DNA of 64,000 bases from Planococcus circulans (GCF_020023385.1 NZ_JAIQCL010000013.1:1-64000), one strand, 5' to 3'; positions 42,082 to 52,543 are shown, numbered from the stretch's first letter. Program-made: numbers and translations. Notes: generated by a model not told the origin, from the sequence alone.

Positions 42082-42540
42082 TTTTCAACCCCCTAAAGTT
42101 ATTTCCAGTAAACTAAGTGTCAGACTAATTTCGTCCAATAAGTTTTTTGGACATAAACCCAATAGGCAGTAGGCAGCGCATGATAAAAGAAGCAGCAGCT
42201 TGTTTTGGTGGGTTTAATGCAATTAACTCAGTTTTCCCTCCTCTCTCTATACAATGTTTTGAAAAAAACAAAAGCCGTTCCTTCTATATATATGTATACA
42301 TCCATTTTTCACTTTGCATTATACGCTCTCATAAGACGAATTTCTATTTTTTTGTTATATATTTGACAAATAAATCAACCTTATTTCATCACTGAAAACA
42401 TGAGGATTGCGTTATACCGTTTATCACCTGACTCTCGGCAAATTCACCAACGAAGTTTGAGGGTGAGTTACAAGAAGATACTCAGCAGTTAGTCAGTTAA
42501 AACTTTCCATGGCTAAATTTCATCGGAGATGTTGGAGAAA
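42082..42540. other. Intergenic region without gene
   Basis: Upstream region of the cupin pair. A small GTCCA/TGGAC hairpin lies at 42133-42152. No coding signal was found on either strand. Confidence 0.5.
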
Positions 42541-42546
42541 TGAAAA

Positions 42547-42573
42547 CTCAGTGGGTTTTTCAATCCCACTGAG
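42547..42573 (-). terminator. Terminator of proline-iminopeptidase-like gene
   Basis: CTCAGTGGG and CCCACTGAG form a 9-bp stem followed by TTTT on the minus strand. Confidence 0.7.
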
Positions 42574-42585
42574 CAAAGTTTGTTT

Positions 42586-43470
42586 TTATGCACCGGGCCG
42601 CAATTCCTGGCGGTTCACCCACTCGCGGACCGTCTCCACATATGCTTCCGGTTCTTCTATTCCCGGCATATGGGAACTGTTTTCAAACACATGGAATTCA
42701 CCGTCTTGAACCAGTCCCGCATAATACTCCGTCGCTTCAGGACTGGCTGCATCAAATCGGCCGCATGAAAACAGTGTTGGAATTTCAATTTCAGACAAGC
42801 GCCCAGTCGCATCAAAGTTCTTTAACGTTCCGGTGACGGTAAAGTCAGAAGCCCCCCACATAAAGTTGTAAATTTGATGATTCAGCTGTTCCATATCTTC
42901 CTCCATCTCTTTTGGCCACGGATCAACGCGGCACATATGGCGTTTATAATAAGCCATTATCGCCTGTCCATACTCTTCCGTTTCCGTCGTTTGGTTCCGC
43001 TCGCTCTTTTCAATCGTCTCTTGGATTTCTTGCGGGAATTGCTTTAAGTAATTCCGCTGGTCCTGCTCCCATCTCTGCGCATCTAACACCGGTCCGGAAA
43101 AAATAACGCTGCGGACGCCTTTAGGTTTTTTGAACAAATAAGAAGCGACCAGCATGGTCCCCCACGAATGGCCCAGCAAATGAAACTCTTTCAGTTCAAG
43201 CGCCTGAATAACTTGTTCCAACTCCTCCACAAAACGCTCCACTGTCCATAAAGCGGTATCTGTGGGGCGATCCGATTTGCCGCATCCAAGCTGGTCGTAA
43301 TGGATCACCGGCCGGTCTGTTCCCAATTGGCGGAGCGGATCACTATCACTGCTTTTCGATCCCGGTCCCCCGTGCAGCACCACTAACGGGATGCCGGGGC
43401 CATTTCCGCTGATCCGGTACCAGACATTTCCCCCAGTAACAGGGATAAATCCTTCTTTGGCATTGTCCAT
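42586..43470 (-). CDS. Proline iminopeptidase-family alpha/beta hydrolase (S33)
   Basis: A 294-residue cytoplasmic hydrolase of peptidase family S33. The oxyanion motif HGGPG is at residues 34-38, the nucleophile elbow GHSWG at about 100-104, the Asp in SCGRFDAASPE near 240 and the His in SSHMPG near 268. The order and spacing match proline iminopeptidases, which release N-terminal proline. Related enzymes act on amides or lactones, so the substrate is not certain. GGAGG precedes the ATG. Confidence 0.87.
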   Translation of the reverse strand: MDNAKEGFIPVTGGNVWYRISGNGPGIPLVVLHGGPGSKSSDSDPLRQLGTDRPVIHYDQLGCGKSDRPTDTALWTVERFVEELEQVIQALELKEFHLLGHSWGTMLVASYLFKKPKGVRSVIFSGPVLDAQRWEQDQRNYLKQFPQEIQETIEKSERNQTTETEEYGQAIMAYYKRHMCRVDPWPKEMEEDMEQLNHQIYNFMWGASDFTVTGTLKNFDATGRLSEIEIPTLFSCGRFDAASPEATEYYAGLVQDGEFHVFENSSHMPGIEEPEAYVETVREWVNRQELRPGA

Positions 43471-43637
43471 AATTACCTTCCTCCTCTATTTGAAAGCTAT
43501 ATAACTACTATTTCCTTTCCCGACAAATAAACTCCTCTTTTAGAGAAATAACAGAAAGCTACGCAAATCCTTTTTTCACCGGAACTATTTTTCCACTGAA
43601 ACGTACATACTGTTATCCGATTAAAGGAGGAATTCTT

Positions 43638-44330
43638 ATGTCCAAATACTCCATTCACCAATTTGTACAGAAAACACAGCAAGACGAAAGCGCACGTGAA
43701 TTTTTTGAACTTGAGACGGATCGACTTTTGGAAGTGAACTTGAACGGCTTGGTCTGGGCTAAAGCCGGGTCCATGATTTCTTATGAAGGAAACATCAAAT
43801 TTGAGCGGGAAGGCATGCTTGAGCATGGGCTGGGGAAATTCGTCAAAAAAGCCTTCAGTGGCGAAGGCGCACAGCTGATGAAGGCAAATGGAAACGGGAA
43901 ACTTTATATTGCGGATCGGGGCAAGAAAATCACCATTCTGGATCTGGAAGGCGAAAGCATCTACATTAACGGAAACGACCTGCTCGCATTCCAGGACGGC
44001 CTGAATTGGGACATCAAACTCATGCGCCGCGTAGCCGGAATGATGGCAGGTGGCCTGTTCAATGTCCGCCTGGAAGGACATGGACTTGTCGCGTTCACAT
44101 CTCATTACGAACCGCTCACTTTGCTCGTCACGCCTGACAGACCGGTATTCACTGACCCCAACGCAACAGTCGCATGGTCGGGCAGCCTCGAACCGGATTT
44201 CGTCACCGATATCCAGCTGAAAAGCCTGTTTGGCAGAGGCAGCGGTGAATCGGTGCAGATGAAGTTTTCCGGCAACGGCTTTGTCGTCGTACAGCCTTTT
44301 GAGGAAGTTTATCATGCGCAGCAGAGCTGA
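43638..44330 (+). CDS. AIM24 family protein
   Basis: A 230-residue soluble protein of the AIM24 (TIGR00266-like) family, with a strand-rich two-fold repeat. Characteristic stretches are VNLNGLVWAKAGSMISYEG, GLGKFVKKAFSGEG, LYIADRGKKI and the glycine-rich GNGFVVVQPFEE at the end. The bacterial function is unknown; the yeast namesake is mitochondrial. AAAGGAGG precedes the ATG and a terminator follows, so it is a single-gene unit. Confidence 0.85.
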   Translation: MSKYSIHQFVQKTQQDESAREFFELETDRLLEVNLNGLVWAKAGSMISYEGNIKFEREGMLEHGLGKFVKKAFSGEGAQLMKANGNGKLYIADRGKKITILDLEGESIYINGNDLLAFQDGLNWDIKLMRRVAGMMAGGLFNVRLEGHGLVAFTSHYEPLTLLVTPDRPVFTDPNATVAWSGSLEPDFVTDIQLKSLFGRGSGESVQMKFSGNGFVVVQPFEEVYHAQQS

Positions 44331-44343
44331 TTTCAATTTAAAT

Positions 44344-44386
44344 GCTCCGCCAGTTGCCATGATCCGGCATCTGGCGGGCTTTTTTG
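44344..44386 (+). terminator. Terminator of AIM24 family gene
   Basis: CCGCCAG with CTGGCGG and an inner TGCC/GGCA pairing, followed by six T. Confidence 0.8.
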
Positions 44387-44437
44387 TCCATCATTGAATC
44401 TAAATTTTAATACAACCAAAAAAAGGATGGGATTAGT

Positions 44438-44854
44438 ATGAGTAATAAAGATTTATACCGAAAGTGGATGGAAGCTTGGAATACAGATATCTCCTTAATC
44501 GATGAAATCGCACATCACGAATGCATAGTGCATCAGGCAAGAACTGATGGGAAGGATTCAAAAAGATACAGTGGTCCAGAAGCGTTGAGAGATGTAATTT
44601 TGTCGGGAACTTATTTTTTTGATGAATATCAAATGTCATTAATTGTTGAACCGATTGAAGAAGGAAACTATATTTCTGCTCGCTGGAATTTCACAGGAAA
44701 ATATAATGGAAAAATGGATGGAGTAACTGTTGATAGAGGGAAAGAGATTTCATTTGATGGGACTGATATTTTTTATATAGAGAATAAAAAAATCAAGGGC
44801 TATTGGGTTTCTTCTGATGGAGTTGATTTTATGAAACAATTAAAACTCATTTAG
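44438..44854 (+). CDS. SnoaL/NTF2-like ester cyclase-type protein
   Basis: A 138-residue single-domain protein with the NTF2-like cone fold of the SnoaL type: an N-terminal helix LYRKWMEAWNTDISLIDEI, HHECIVHQA, then strands with SARWNFTGKYNGK and KEISFDGTDIFYIENKKI. Members include polyketide cyclases, but most are uncharacterised. The codon choice is clearly more AT-rich than in the AIM24 gene next door, as in the next three genes, which suggests a separately acquired patch. Confidence 0.75.
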   Translation: MSNKDLYRKWMEAWNTDISLIDEIAHHECIVHQARTDGKDSKRYSGPEALRDVILSGTYFFDEYQMSLIVEPIEEGNYISARWNFTGKYNGKMDGVTVDRGKEISFDGTDIFYIENKKIKGYWVSSDGVDFMKQLKLI

Positions 44855-44954
44855 GGAATAAACTCGTTTTGGACAATTCTAATTTGAGTTGGAGTACCTC
44901 TATCAGCCCTAACCAGATTCGCACGATAAATGATAAAACTTGTAGGTCATTGCA

Positions 44955-45593
44955 TTACTTTGAATCCTCGAGCTTCTCTTTAGCTGATATGTAAACATCG
45001 ATAGTTTCTTTTACTGCTGCATTTATGTAATCCAAGATTTGTTTCAATGTATAGACTTCCAACTCTTCTTTTAAGTCATCTTCAGTATAGACAAAGTCCA
45101 GTAGCGCTTCTTCTTTAAATTTCTGCAGATTCTCCGACTCGATTTCAATTATGTTGTTTTTAGGAATCGGAACATTTTTCAATTCATTCTCAAGGTTCCC
45201 GCACTCAAACCATTCAATCAATTGACCGTTTAACTTCCTAAAATCGTTATGCCATCTATCAAGCAGGCCAGGATCCGCATCTACGCGGTTCTTGAAATTG
45301 TTTTTAAAATATACCTCTTTCATCCAAACATCGTCGGAAATCAAATGCGTTAAATATCCTAGTGCATAGTCACTTTGAATTACTGAACGGTATTTTTCGG
45401 TGAAACAATTATAGTTCACTCGTCTTGTTCCATTCTCTAAACTTCCCTCTAAAAAATGGGATTCCGTTTTCCTTTCTCTTGTTAAAGCCGCATCCGGTGC
45501 AATTCCTCCTAAAAGGAAAGTCTGCTTATTTTCAATCGACAGATTTTTGGAAACTTGATCCGCAATGATTAAATGCATGATTCGTGATCCCAA
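44955..45593 (-). CDS. Zinc-dependent phospholipase C-like hydrolase
   Basis: A 212-residue protein with a TTG start 8 bases after GGAGG. The N-terminal MGSRIMHLIIADQVS, then FLLGGIAPDAAL, ESHFLEGS and YALGYLTHLISDDVW match the zinc-dependent phospholipase C (PF00882-type) domain: the His and Asp residues in these segments are the expected metal ligands. No signal peptide is present, so it acts inside the cell. The substrate is unknown. AT-rich accessory gene. Confidence 0.72.
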   Translation of the reverse strand: MGSRIMHLIIADQVSKNLSIENKQTFLLGGIAPDAALTRERKTESHFLEGSLENGTRRVNYNCFTEKYRSVIQSDYALGYLTHLISDDVWMKEVYFKNNFKNRVDADPGLLDRWHNDFRKLNGQLIEWFECGNLENELKNVPIPKNNIIEIESENLQKFKEEALLDFVYTEDDLKEELEVYTLKQILDYINAAVKETIDVYISAKEKLEDSK

Positions 45594-45659
45594 CAGGATT
45601 TCCTCCTCTCTAACTTAAAGCTATTATAATAATCCTTCCTGCAACTTGATGTTCCAAAA

Positions 45660-46217
45660 CTACAGATCAAATTTCTTTTTGATCATTTCGGCAACTACTT
45701 CAGCGCTCAGGTTGGTGTTATCGATTCTAAAGTAATGATCCTTTTGAATTTCCCCTTCTTCAGAATTTAATCTCAAAGTGTCCATAGACATCAATAAATT
45801 TTCTTCAGATTGCTTTAGATTTCTTTTAGTTGGTTTTTGTTCCAACCTATTAGGTGTTTTATTTCGTTTAAGCCTTACTTCCACATCTGCTGACAATTCT
45901 ACAAAATAGCACTGGGCTCCTTGAGCATTAAATATACTGCACATATTTTCGACCTTTTCCCAATCCTCTTTTTGGTTGAAGGCCCATACAAAAGTAAATA
46001 CCATTCCATATTCATTACTTTTGGAAAAAGACCGAAATATCTCTTCGCGAAAGATGTTCGACAACCTCCACATTTCCGAACTAAACCCAAAAAAGGGTTC
46101 CAATAAATCAATGGTCATATGGTTGTGGAATAGTTTCAAGCTCGTGATTTTCGATAATTCTTGCCCTACTGTCATTTTCCCGACTGCTTGGGGACCAAAT
46201 AGTAAAACAACTTTCAT
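45660..46217 (-). CDS. P-loop kinase-like protein (shikimate-kinase/AAA-type)
   Basis: A 185-residue P-loop protein. Walker A is LLFGPQAVGKMTVGQ at residues 5-19. The second part HNHMTIDLLEPFFG and a lid-like RLKRNKTPNRLEQKPTKRN resemble small nucleotide or metabolite kinases. Databases often label such proteins shikimate kinase, but the shikimate-binding residues are not evident. The start at 46217 has AGGAGGGA upstream; the frame from 46253 includes that site and was rejected. Confidence 0.72.
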   Translation of the reverse strand: MKVVLLFGPQAVGKMTVGQELSKITSLKLFHNHMTIDLLEPFFGFSSEMWRLSNIFREEIFRSFSKSNEYGMVFTFVWAFNQKEDWEKVENMCSIFNAQGAQCYFVELSADVEVRLKRNKTPNRLEQKPTKRNLKQSEENLLMSMDTLRLNSEEGEIQKDHYFRIDNTNLSAEVVAEMIKKKFDL

Positions 46218-46268
46218 TTCAAGTCCCTCCTGCATTTTATTTAACATGATCACTTAATAAGGAAATAG

Positions 46269-47114
46269 CTAAGTAACCATTTCCAATATGTTTTGGAAGT
46301 GTTTTTCGTCGGCATTCATGCCTGTCTTTTCACTTAGACGCCGATTCAATCTAAGGATTTCAGGAATCATGGATGTGACTGTTACCAGGAGTTCATCCGA
46401 CTCTCTCCTGCATCTCCACTCCTCTAATACAGATAGCTGCCTACTATTCAGGATGCTTCTTTTTCCTTCAACTTTTGACCAACTGCCATAAGAAGCATCA
46501 AAATGTTCATCCATTTCCATATACCAGCCAGAAACAACTAGCCACCGCATCCTATCCAAATTAAATTCAGCGTGAAGCATTTCCTTCCTCATCACGGCAC
46601 GATACATTTCATGAGCAAATGCGAGAATCTTCCCTTTCCAGAACTCCACTTCTTCTGTCGAAATTTTATAATGGATGTTGGATGACTCTTTTATGACTGG
46701 ACTTATTAGGCGGTTGGGATCGTAAAGTACTTCTACTCCTTTTAGCCAGATGGACGGGATAATTTCATCCGGAGCATGATACCAGCTATCCACTTTGACA
46801 AAACAATCATAATGCGTAACCACCACAGGCTCTCCCGGATTAGTATTTTCATGAAACAGCACGTTTCCCCATTTCTCCGCTCTGACACATTTCTTCTCAA
46901 TGAATGCAGTTCTCTTTTCAGGCTTTACAATTATGTGCAGGTCTATATCTGAGTAGTTGTCAAAGTTTTGTTTCGCTAACGATCCTGCCAGGTAAATAGC
47001 GAGAACATTCACATCTGCCATTAAGTCCTTCAAAGCGTTTTGCAATAGAACTTTTCGATGTTTTGGCAAAGAGGCATCTCTTTTTAAATGTATATCTTCA
47101 GATCCCAAGCACAT
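46269..47114 (-). CDS. Nucleotidyltransferase domain protein (aminoglycoside-adenylyltransferase-like)
   Basis: A protein of about 281 residues. The nucleotidyltransferase motif GSLAKQNFDNYSDIDLHIIV (about residues 45-64) gives the GS-X9-DXD pattern that binds metal and nucleotide. A helical C-terminal half with HAEFNLDRMRWLVVSGWYME follows, similar to streptomycin/spectinomycin or kanamycin adenylyltransferases. Whether it modifies a drug is not shown. The ATG at 47114 was chosen; a TTG lies one codon earlier. The third gene of an AT-rich minus-strand cluster. Confidence 0.72.
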   Translation of the reverse strand: MCLGSEDIHLKRDASLPKHRKVLLQNALKDLMADVNVLAIYLAGSLAKQNFDNYSDIDLHIIVKPEKRTAFIEKKCVRAEKWGNVLFHENTNPGEPVVVTHYDCFVKVDSWYHAPDEIIPSIWLKGVEVLYDPNRLISPVIKESSNIHYKISTEEVEFWKGKILAFAHEMYRAVMRKEMLHAEFNLDRMRWLVVSGWYMEMDEHFDASYGSWSKVEGKRSILNSRQLSVLEEWRCRRESDELLVTVTSMIPEILRLNRRLSEKTGMNADEKHFQNILEMVT

Positions 47115-47117
47115 CAA

Positions 47118-47409
47118 CCCATCCCCTATATTTTTTCTTACCTTCCAATATCATACTTTCGCTATCCGTTAAGAAATTCCTCTTTTTATCTAGCAAGCCT
47201 CTTACTTGAAATTTTAGAGCACTCATCTTTTAAAGCATTCGTAAAAGGCACTTCTGCAAAAAGGGTGCGTTCGGGTCGTACTACTAAGCAAAGCTATACA
47301 ATCGAAATCAACAATTCATTTCCATTCAATACTCCTTAAAATTTCATGCCAAGCTTCAACATTACTTTTTCCGATCCATAGTTTGCTTCGGAACATAAAT
47401 TTGCCATAG
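47118..47409. other. Intergenic region without gene
   Basis: Nearly 300 bases between the nucleotidyltransferase gene and the xylanase terminator. The plus-strand frame at 47088-47339 has no ribosome site and is not called. Confidence 0.5.
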
Positions 47410-47458
47410 AAAAACTGCATTTCCGTCGTCAGCAGTGCCAAACAACGAAAATGCAGTT
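47410..47458 (-). terminator. Terminator of xylanase gene
   Basis: AACTGCATTTCCGT pairs with ACGAAAATGCAGTT (one mismatch); TTTTTC follows on the minus strand. Confidence 0.7.
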
Positions 47459-47498
47459 CAAAATGGATTTCTTTTAAAAATCTCACATAGCTTTTTTA

Positions 47499-48656
<1,158 letters not shown>

Positions 48657-48738
48657 TTACTTCGTTTTTTTAAAAAAGGTCTTCAGAAATCTCCAATCCT
48701 ACCTCCTGTCTAAAGTTTTAAGATTGCAATTCATCAAA

Positions 48739-48752
48739 AGAAAGCGTTTTCA
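48739..48752. promoter_or_regulatory. cre site of xylanase gene
   Basis: AGAAAGCGTTTTCA; on the coding strand TGAAAACGCTTTCT. It matches the CcpA consensus at 13 of 14 positions and lies just downstream of the promoter. Confidence 0.65.
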
Positions 48753-48769
48753 TTTGCAAACTTAACGTG

Positions 48770-48798
48770 ATTATACCAACGAAATGTTAGTTTGTGCA
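48770..48798 (-). promoter_or_regulatory. Promoter of xylanase gene
   Basis: TGCACA (48793-48798), 17 bases, consensus TATAAT (48770-48775) on the minus strand. Confidence 0.65.
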
Positions 48799-49047
48799 TT
48801 ACATAAACTAAGTTTTCAGAGTAATTAATCAAAAGGGTTATATAGTAACAGAAAACTGAAAATGGAATTTTAAAAATAAATTGACTATGTAGTTCGAAAA
48901 TACTGTTTTAGGAATATAAACCCACTCAACCTTTTACCATGTAATTTATGTAGATTAAAATGATTTTACAGTAAAGCGCAGTTTCCAATTCGACTAATTT
49001 TTTTGAATGGTTCAGACATAATCACTGTAAACTATCCGGATTTCAAT

Positions 49048-49084
49048 AAAAAAGGGAACTTGTTTTCAACAAGTTCCCTTTTCT
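49048..49084 (-). terminator. Terminator of zinc alcohol dehydrogenase gene
   Basis: A 14-bp stem AAAGGGAACTTGTT with its complement, T-run on the minus strand. The stretch 48800-49047 shows no gene. Confidence 0.85.
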
Positions 49085-49094
49085 TATATAGAAT

Positions 49095-50171
49095 TCAGTA
49101 ATTAATTTTCAGAACCGGTTTAATGACTGACCCATTCTCCGATTCTTCAAAAGCCTTATTGATTTCATCAAATTCAAAGAATTTTACCATTCGATCGTAA
49201 GGAAATTGTCCATTTTTATAGTAAGAAATCATTTCCGGAATGAATGTTTGTGGACTTGCATCACCTTGACTGGTCCCTGTAATACTTCCGCCTTTTAATG
49301 CCAATGCTTCCAAAGGTATAGAAAGGTTAAAATCAGTAACGACAGTAACTATTTTCCCAAAAGTATCCAATGAGTCGATTGCCTGTGCAATCACTATATC
49401 GACTCCGGTCGTATCAAGAACGTGCTGTACTCCTGCCCCAGTAATTTCTTTAATCTTTTCCGCAACATCGACACCCTTGCCACTTTTTATAGTAGCTGTT
49501 GCACCCAGCTCTTCAGCCAGTTCTAAGCGATTTTCATGAAGGTCAATTCCAATAATGTTTTTACAACCTGCAATTTTAGCAGCCATGATCGCACTTAATC
49601 CTACGGCTCCGACACCAAATACCGCAATAGAACTGCCTGCTTCTGGCTTCAGCACATTCAAAACACTACTAGCTCCGGTTTGCAGGCCACAACCTAGTGG
49701 AGCCGCCAAAGCTAAATCCATACCCTTATCAATTTTCACAACATTCCTTTGGTTGACGAGTGAGTATGTTGCAAATGAAGACTGACCAAAGAACCTGGAA
49801 ACCAATGTATTCGTATCTGGATCTATGTGGCTATTGAGATTAAGTTCACCATAATACCTGCAATGTGCAGGGTGACCGCCTATGCAATTATCACATTTTC
49901 CGCAACTTGCAAATGAAACAACCACATGATCTCCTTTTTGAAGTTCAGTGACTTCAGATCCGATCTCTTCAACAATTCCGGCGCCTTCGTGGCCCAGAAC
50001 TGCGGGTGGATCGACCATACCGGTGTCTCTCCCTGAAACATCCGTATGGCATATTCCGGAGGCTGCTACTTTTATTAAAACATCTCCCGAACCCAGTTCC
50101 GGCAATTCAATATCAGTGATTTCAAACGCTTGCCCTGTTTTTGGCGTGACTGCAGCTTTAATTTTCGTCAT
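49095..50171 (-). CDS. Zinc-dependent alcohol dehydrogenase (class III/aryl-alcohol type)
   Basis: A 358-residue medium-chain dehydrogenase. Catalytic zinc ligands are in GICHTDVSG and GHEGAGIVEEIG, structural zinc is bound by CGKCDNCIGGHPAHC, and the Rossmann motif is VFGVGAVGLSAI. IGIDLHENR supplies the Asp that favours NAD. The loop size and PLGCGLQTGASSVLN resemble aryl-alcohol or class III dehydrogenases. The alcohol is unknown. It has its own ribosome site (AAAGGAGAGG) and terminator, and lies beside the xylanase gene. Confidence 0.88.
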   Translation of the reverse strand: MTKIKAAVTPKTGQAFEITDIELPELGSGDVLIKVAASGICHTDVSGRDTGMVDPPAVLGHEGAGIVEEIGSEVTELQKGDHVVVSFASCGKCDNCIGGHPAHCRYYGELNLNSHIDPDTNTLVSRFFGQSSFATYSLVNQRNVVKIDKGMDLALAAPLGCGLQTGASSVLNVLKPEAGSSIAVFGVGAVGLSAIMAAKIAGCKNIIGIDLHENRLELAEELGATATIKSGKGVDVAEKIKEITGAGVQHVLDTTGVDIVIAQAIDSLDTFGKIVTVVTDFNLSIPLEALALKGGSITGTSQGDASPQTFIPEMISYYKNGQFPYDRMVKFFEFDEINKAFEESENGSVIKPVLKINY

Positions 50172-50547
50172 ACTATCCTCTCCTTTTGTAAGGTTTGTCT
50201 AGGGGTAATACACATAAGCTTGAGCCCTGTTTTGTTTGTAGTATTCGAAGAAGCACAGGAATCAAGTAAAATAGCAATCAGCTCCAGCTCCTTCTCTTCC
50301 CGCCATCCTCATTATTCAAACGTTCTATAAGTTAAATACCGCATCGGTTTACCTTTTAATAGGCCTATGATTGTTCAATTTCATAATTATTAGATTGAGT
50401 CTCAGCAATAATAGATGATGATATACTAACTAAAAAACATATCATTTTGAAATCGTAAATACTGGAATTTTTATTGATAAAAAGCGATACGATGGCAAGC
50501 AACAGCTGTTTTCATGAATTAGTGAAGGCTAAAAAAGTTTAAATAAA
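50172..50547. other. Intergenic region without gene
   Basis: Upstream region of the alcohol dehydrogenase. AT-rich, without a supported gene or clear repeat. Confidence 0.5.
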
Positions 50548-50733
50548 TTGGTGGAGATGAACTTGTTCATGAATCATAAAAAACAGATAAACACATCTTC
50601 TGATAAAGATATTTCTACTTTTTGGTTTCCAGGGCGCTGGGTCGGTGGCCTTTCCTTAATTATTGGGCCGCTCCTAACCCTTGGACATGCATTGAGAACT
50701 GTAGAGATCATTCTACAGTTCTTTTCTTATTGA
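50548..50733 (+). pseudogene. Truncated membrane protein remnant
   Basis: A 61-codon frame beginning near GGTGGAG. The segment FWFPGRWVGGLSLIIGPLL resembles the N-terminus of a Bacillaceae membrane protein whose normal continuation is a long multi-pass protein. After LGHALRT the similarity stops and the frame runs into a terminator hairpin (50695-50722). This suggests loss of most of the gene, leaving start and terminator. Recognition is from memory of the family, so the call is modest. Confidence 0.4.
50695..50726 (+). terminator. Hairpin at end of truncated gene
   Basis: AGAACTGTAGA and TCTACAGTTCT (loop of six) followed by TTT. Confidence 0.6.
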
Positions 50734-50871
50734 CCGGGGCATGAACTACTTCTGTGAAATCGTGATCTGCAAACTGTTTTTTCTTACGATTAGTCAATAG
50801 ATCTCCAAGTAGAAAACAAGTAATTAATCCAGGGCATCTCGGAAAGTCCGAAAAGACGCTGACAGTTATTT

Positions 50872-51393
50872 TTACTCTTTCATAACTAATACAGAGACAT
50901 CTTTCCAACCATAAGCTACATCATTAACTATTTTCCCTCCAAACTCGCTCGTCTTACGAAGATATTCCTTTCCTCCGAGCCGTTTATAGAAACCAAGTCC
51001 GGATTCATTTTGTTCCATTACCCACACCATTATGGAATCAATGTCTCTTTCAATAAAATGCTTCGCAATAGTTGAAACAAGTTGTCTTCCTATGCCTAAT
51101 CCTCTGCATTCCGATAATAGATAAAGTGAATATAATTCTCCATTAAAATTTTCATCATTAAGACTTTTACCTGATGCAAAGCCGATAATTTTTTCTGCAT
51201 CATTCACTGCAACAAAAATAAAAGGATCTTCTTCACTGTTTAAAAAATCAAGCCACTTTTGTTCTGCTTTTTCATAGGATAATTTGTCTAAGTAACTGTC
51301 TGGGACTAATCCTTGATAAGTCGTCTTCCAACTTTCAACGTAAACGCTTGCTATACCTTTACTATCTTCTTCATTTGCTTTTTTAATTTTCAA
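50872..51393 (-). CDS. GNAT family N-acetyltransferase
   Basis: A 173-residue acetyltransferase. The N-terminal KIKKANEEDSKGIASVYVESW and YQGLVPDSYLD are typical of PaiA-like or MSMEG-type GNAT proteins, and the acetyl-CoA loop is CRGLGIGRQLV (about residues 100-110), followed by the NESGLGFYKRLGG helix. The start is TTG 51393, 7 bases after TGGAGG; an in-frame ATG at 51417 lies upstream of that site. The acceptor is unknown; polyamines are possible. Confidence 0.83.
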   Translation of the reverse strand: MKIKKANEEDSKGIASVYVESWKTTYQGLVPDSYLDKLSYEKAEQKWLDFLNSEEDPFIFVAVNDAEKIIGFASGKSLNDENFNGELYSLYLLSECRGLGIGRQLVSTIAKHFIERDIDSIMVWVMEQNESGLGFYKRLGGKEYLRKTSEFGGKIVNDVAYGWKDVSVLVMKE

Positions 51394-51499
51394 ACTATTA
51401 CCTCCAGTAATGCACAATGTAACTATTTTAACCTATTTTGACGCAATATATTTGCGGAAACAAGAGCAACAATCATTTTAAGAATTGAAGTCTATGCAA

Positions 51500-51532
51500 A
51501 AAAGGCTCGGGATAAATTACCGGAACCTTTCT
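51500..51532 (-). terminator. Terminator of aldo/keto reductase gene
   Basis: Imperfect stem AAGGTTCCGG with CCGAGCCTT on the minus strand followed by six T. Confidence 0.55.
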
Positions 51533-51556
51533 TCTTCGTCCTATAGGAATGACACC

Positions 51557-52543
51557 TTATTTCCCTGGCAAAACCGCTTTAGCAGAAACCAACCCAGTCT
51601 CCACCAACTCTTCCCAAAAAGCAGCGGGAATAGATGTCTTCATCGCCTGCAGGTCTTCCTTGATGCGGTCCGGCCGTGTCGAACCCGTTACCACTGCTTT
51701 CACTGCAGGATGTGCTGTCGAAAACTGCAGCGCGGCATCTTTCAAGTTTACACCGTGATTGTTTGCCACATCATTGAATCGTTCGACTCTTTTTTTGATG
51801 TCAGGCGTGATTTCCTGGTAATCAAAATAATCTCCGCCGAGCAATGCACCCGAGTTGAATGCTGATCCGATTACGAGTCCGCCTTCTTTTTCCTGCGCGA
51901 GCCGCATCATCCGTTCCAAGGCACGCTCATGTTGAAGCAGCGTGTATTGTGTAGCGGACAAGCTCAAGTCCGGATGGGATTCTTCCAGTTCAAGCGCTAC
52001 TTCAATCGGGGTAGTTGTATTGACACCAAGTCCCCACGCTTTGATCACGCCTTCGTCTCTGAGGCGATCCAACACCTTAAATGCTCCTTTTCGCGCTTCA
52101 TCGAACTTCGTGATCCATTCATCCCCAAGAAAATCCGGCGAGAGGTCATGCACAAAAACCATGTCCAAGCGGTCTGTTTTTAAACGCTTCAGGCTGTCTT
52201 CAATCGATTTGAGTGTGCCTGCTTCCGTGTAATCCGTTTGGATCTTATTCTTGCGGCCATGCTCAAACAGCCCCTCTTTTTCTTCCTCTTCGTCCAGTAT
52301 AATCCGGCCGACCTTCGAACTCAGCAGGAAGTCATCACGCTGATAGGAAGACAAAACTTCACCGAGCCTCATTTCAGCCAATCCTGCACCATAAAACGGC
52401 GCCGTATCAAAATAGCGGATGCCTTCTTCCCATGCCGACTGGATCGTCTGCATCGCTTCGTCTTCCGGAACTGCTCTGAACATATTGCCAAGCGGCGCTG
52501 TGCCGAGTCCCAGTTTGTTTTTTATAGTCAATTCGTTTTTCAT
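51557..52543 (-). CDS. Aldo/keto reductase (sugar dehydrogenase-like)
   Basis: A 328-residue AKR barrel. The catalytic tetrad is visible: Asp and Tyr in YFDTAPFYGAGLAE (about residues 44-57), Lys in LLSSKVGR and His in MVFVHDLSP. The long insert with LFEHGRKNKI and the MFRAVPEDEA start resemble L-fucose or D-threo-aldose 1-dehydrogenases, which oxidise free sugars including L-arabinose-like epimers. The substrate is inferred only. It lies between the xylanase and the arabinose operon, which fits a pentose role. GAGGTG precedes the ATG. Confidence 0.86.
   Translation of the reverse strand: MKNELTIKNKLGLGTAPLGNMFRAVPEDEAMQTIQSAWEEGIRYFDTAPFYGAGLAEMRLGEVLSSYQRDDFLLSSKVGRIILDEEEEKEGLFEHGRKNKIQTDYTEAGTLKSIEDSLKRLKTDRLDMVFVHDLSPDFLGDEWITKFDEARKGAFKVLDRLRDEGVIKAWGLGVNTTTPIEVALELEESHPDLSLSATQYTLLQHERALERMMRLAQEKEGGLVIGSAFNSGALLGGDYFDYQEITPDIKKRVERFNDVANNHGVNLKDAALQFSTAHPAVKAVVTGSTRPDRIKEDLQAMKTSIPAAFWEELVETGLVSAKAVLPGK

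Noticed and set aside
43497..44360. 287-codon minus-strand frame opposite the AIM24 gene
   Set aside because: The plus strand codes for a clear AIM24 protein with RBS and terminator; the minus frame has a composition typical of a shadow.
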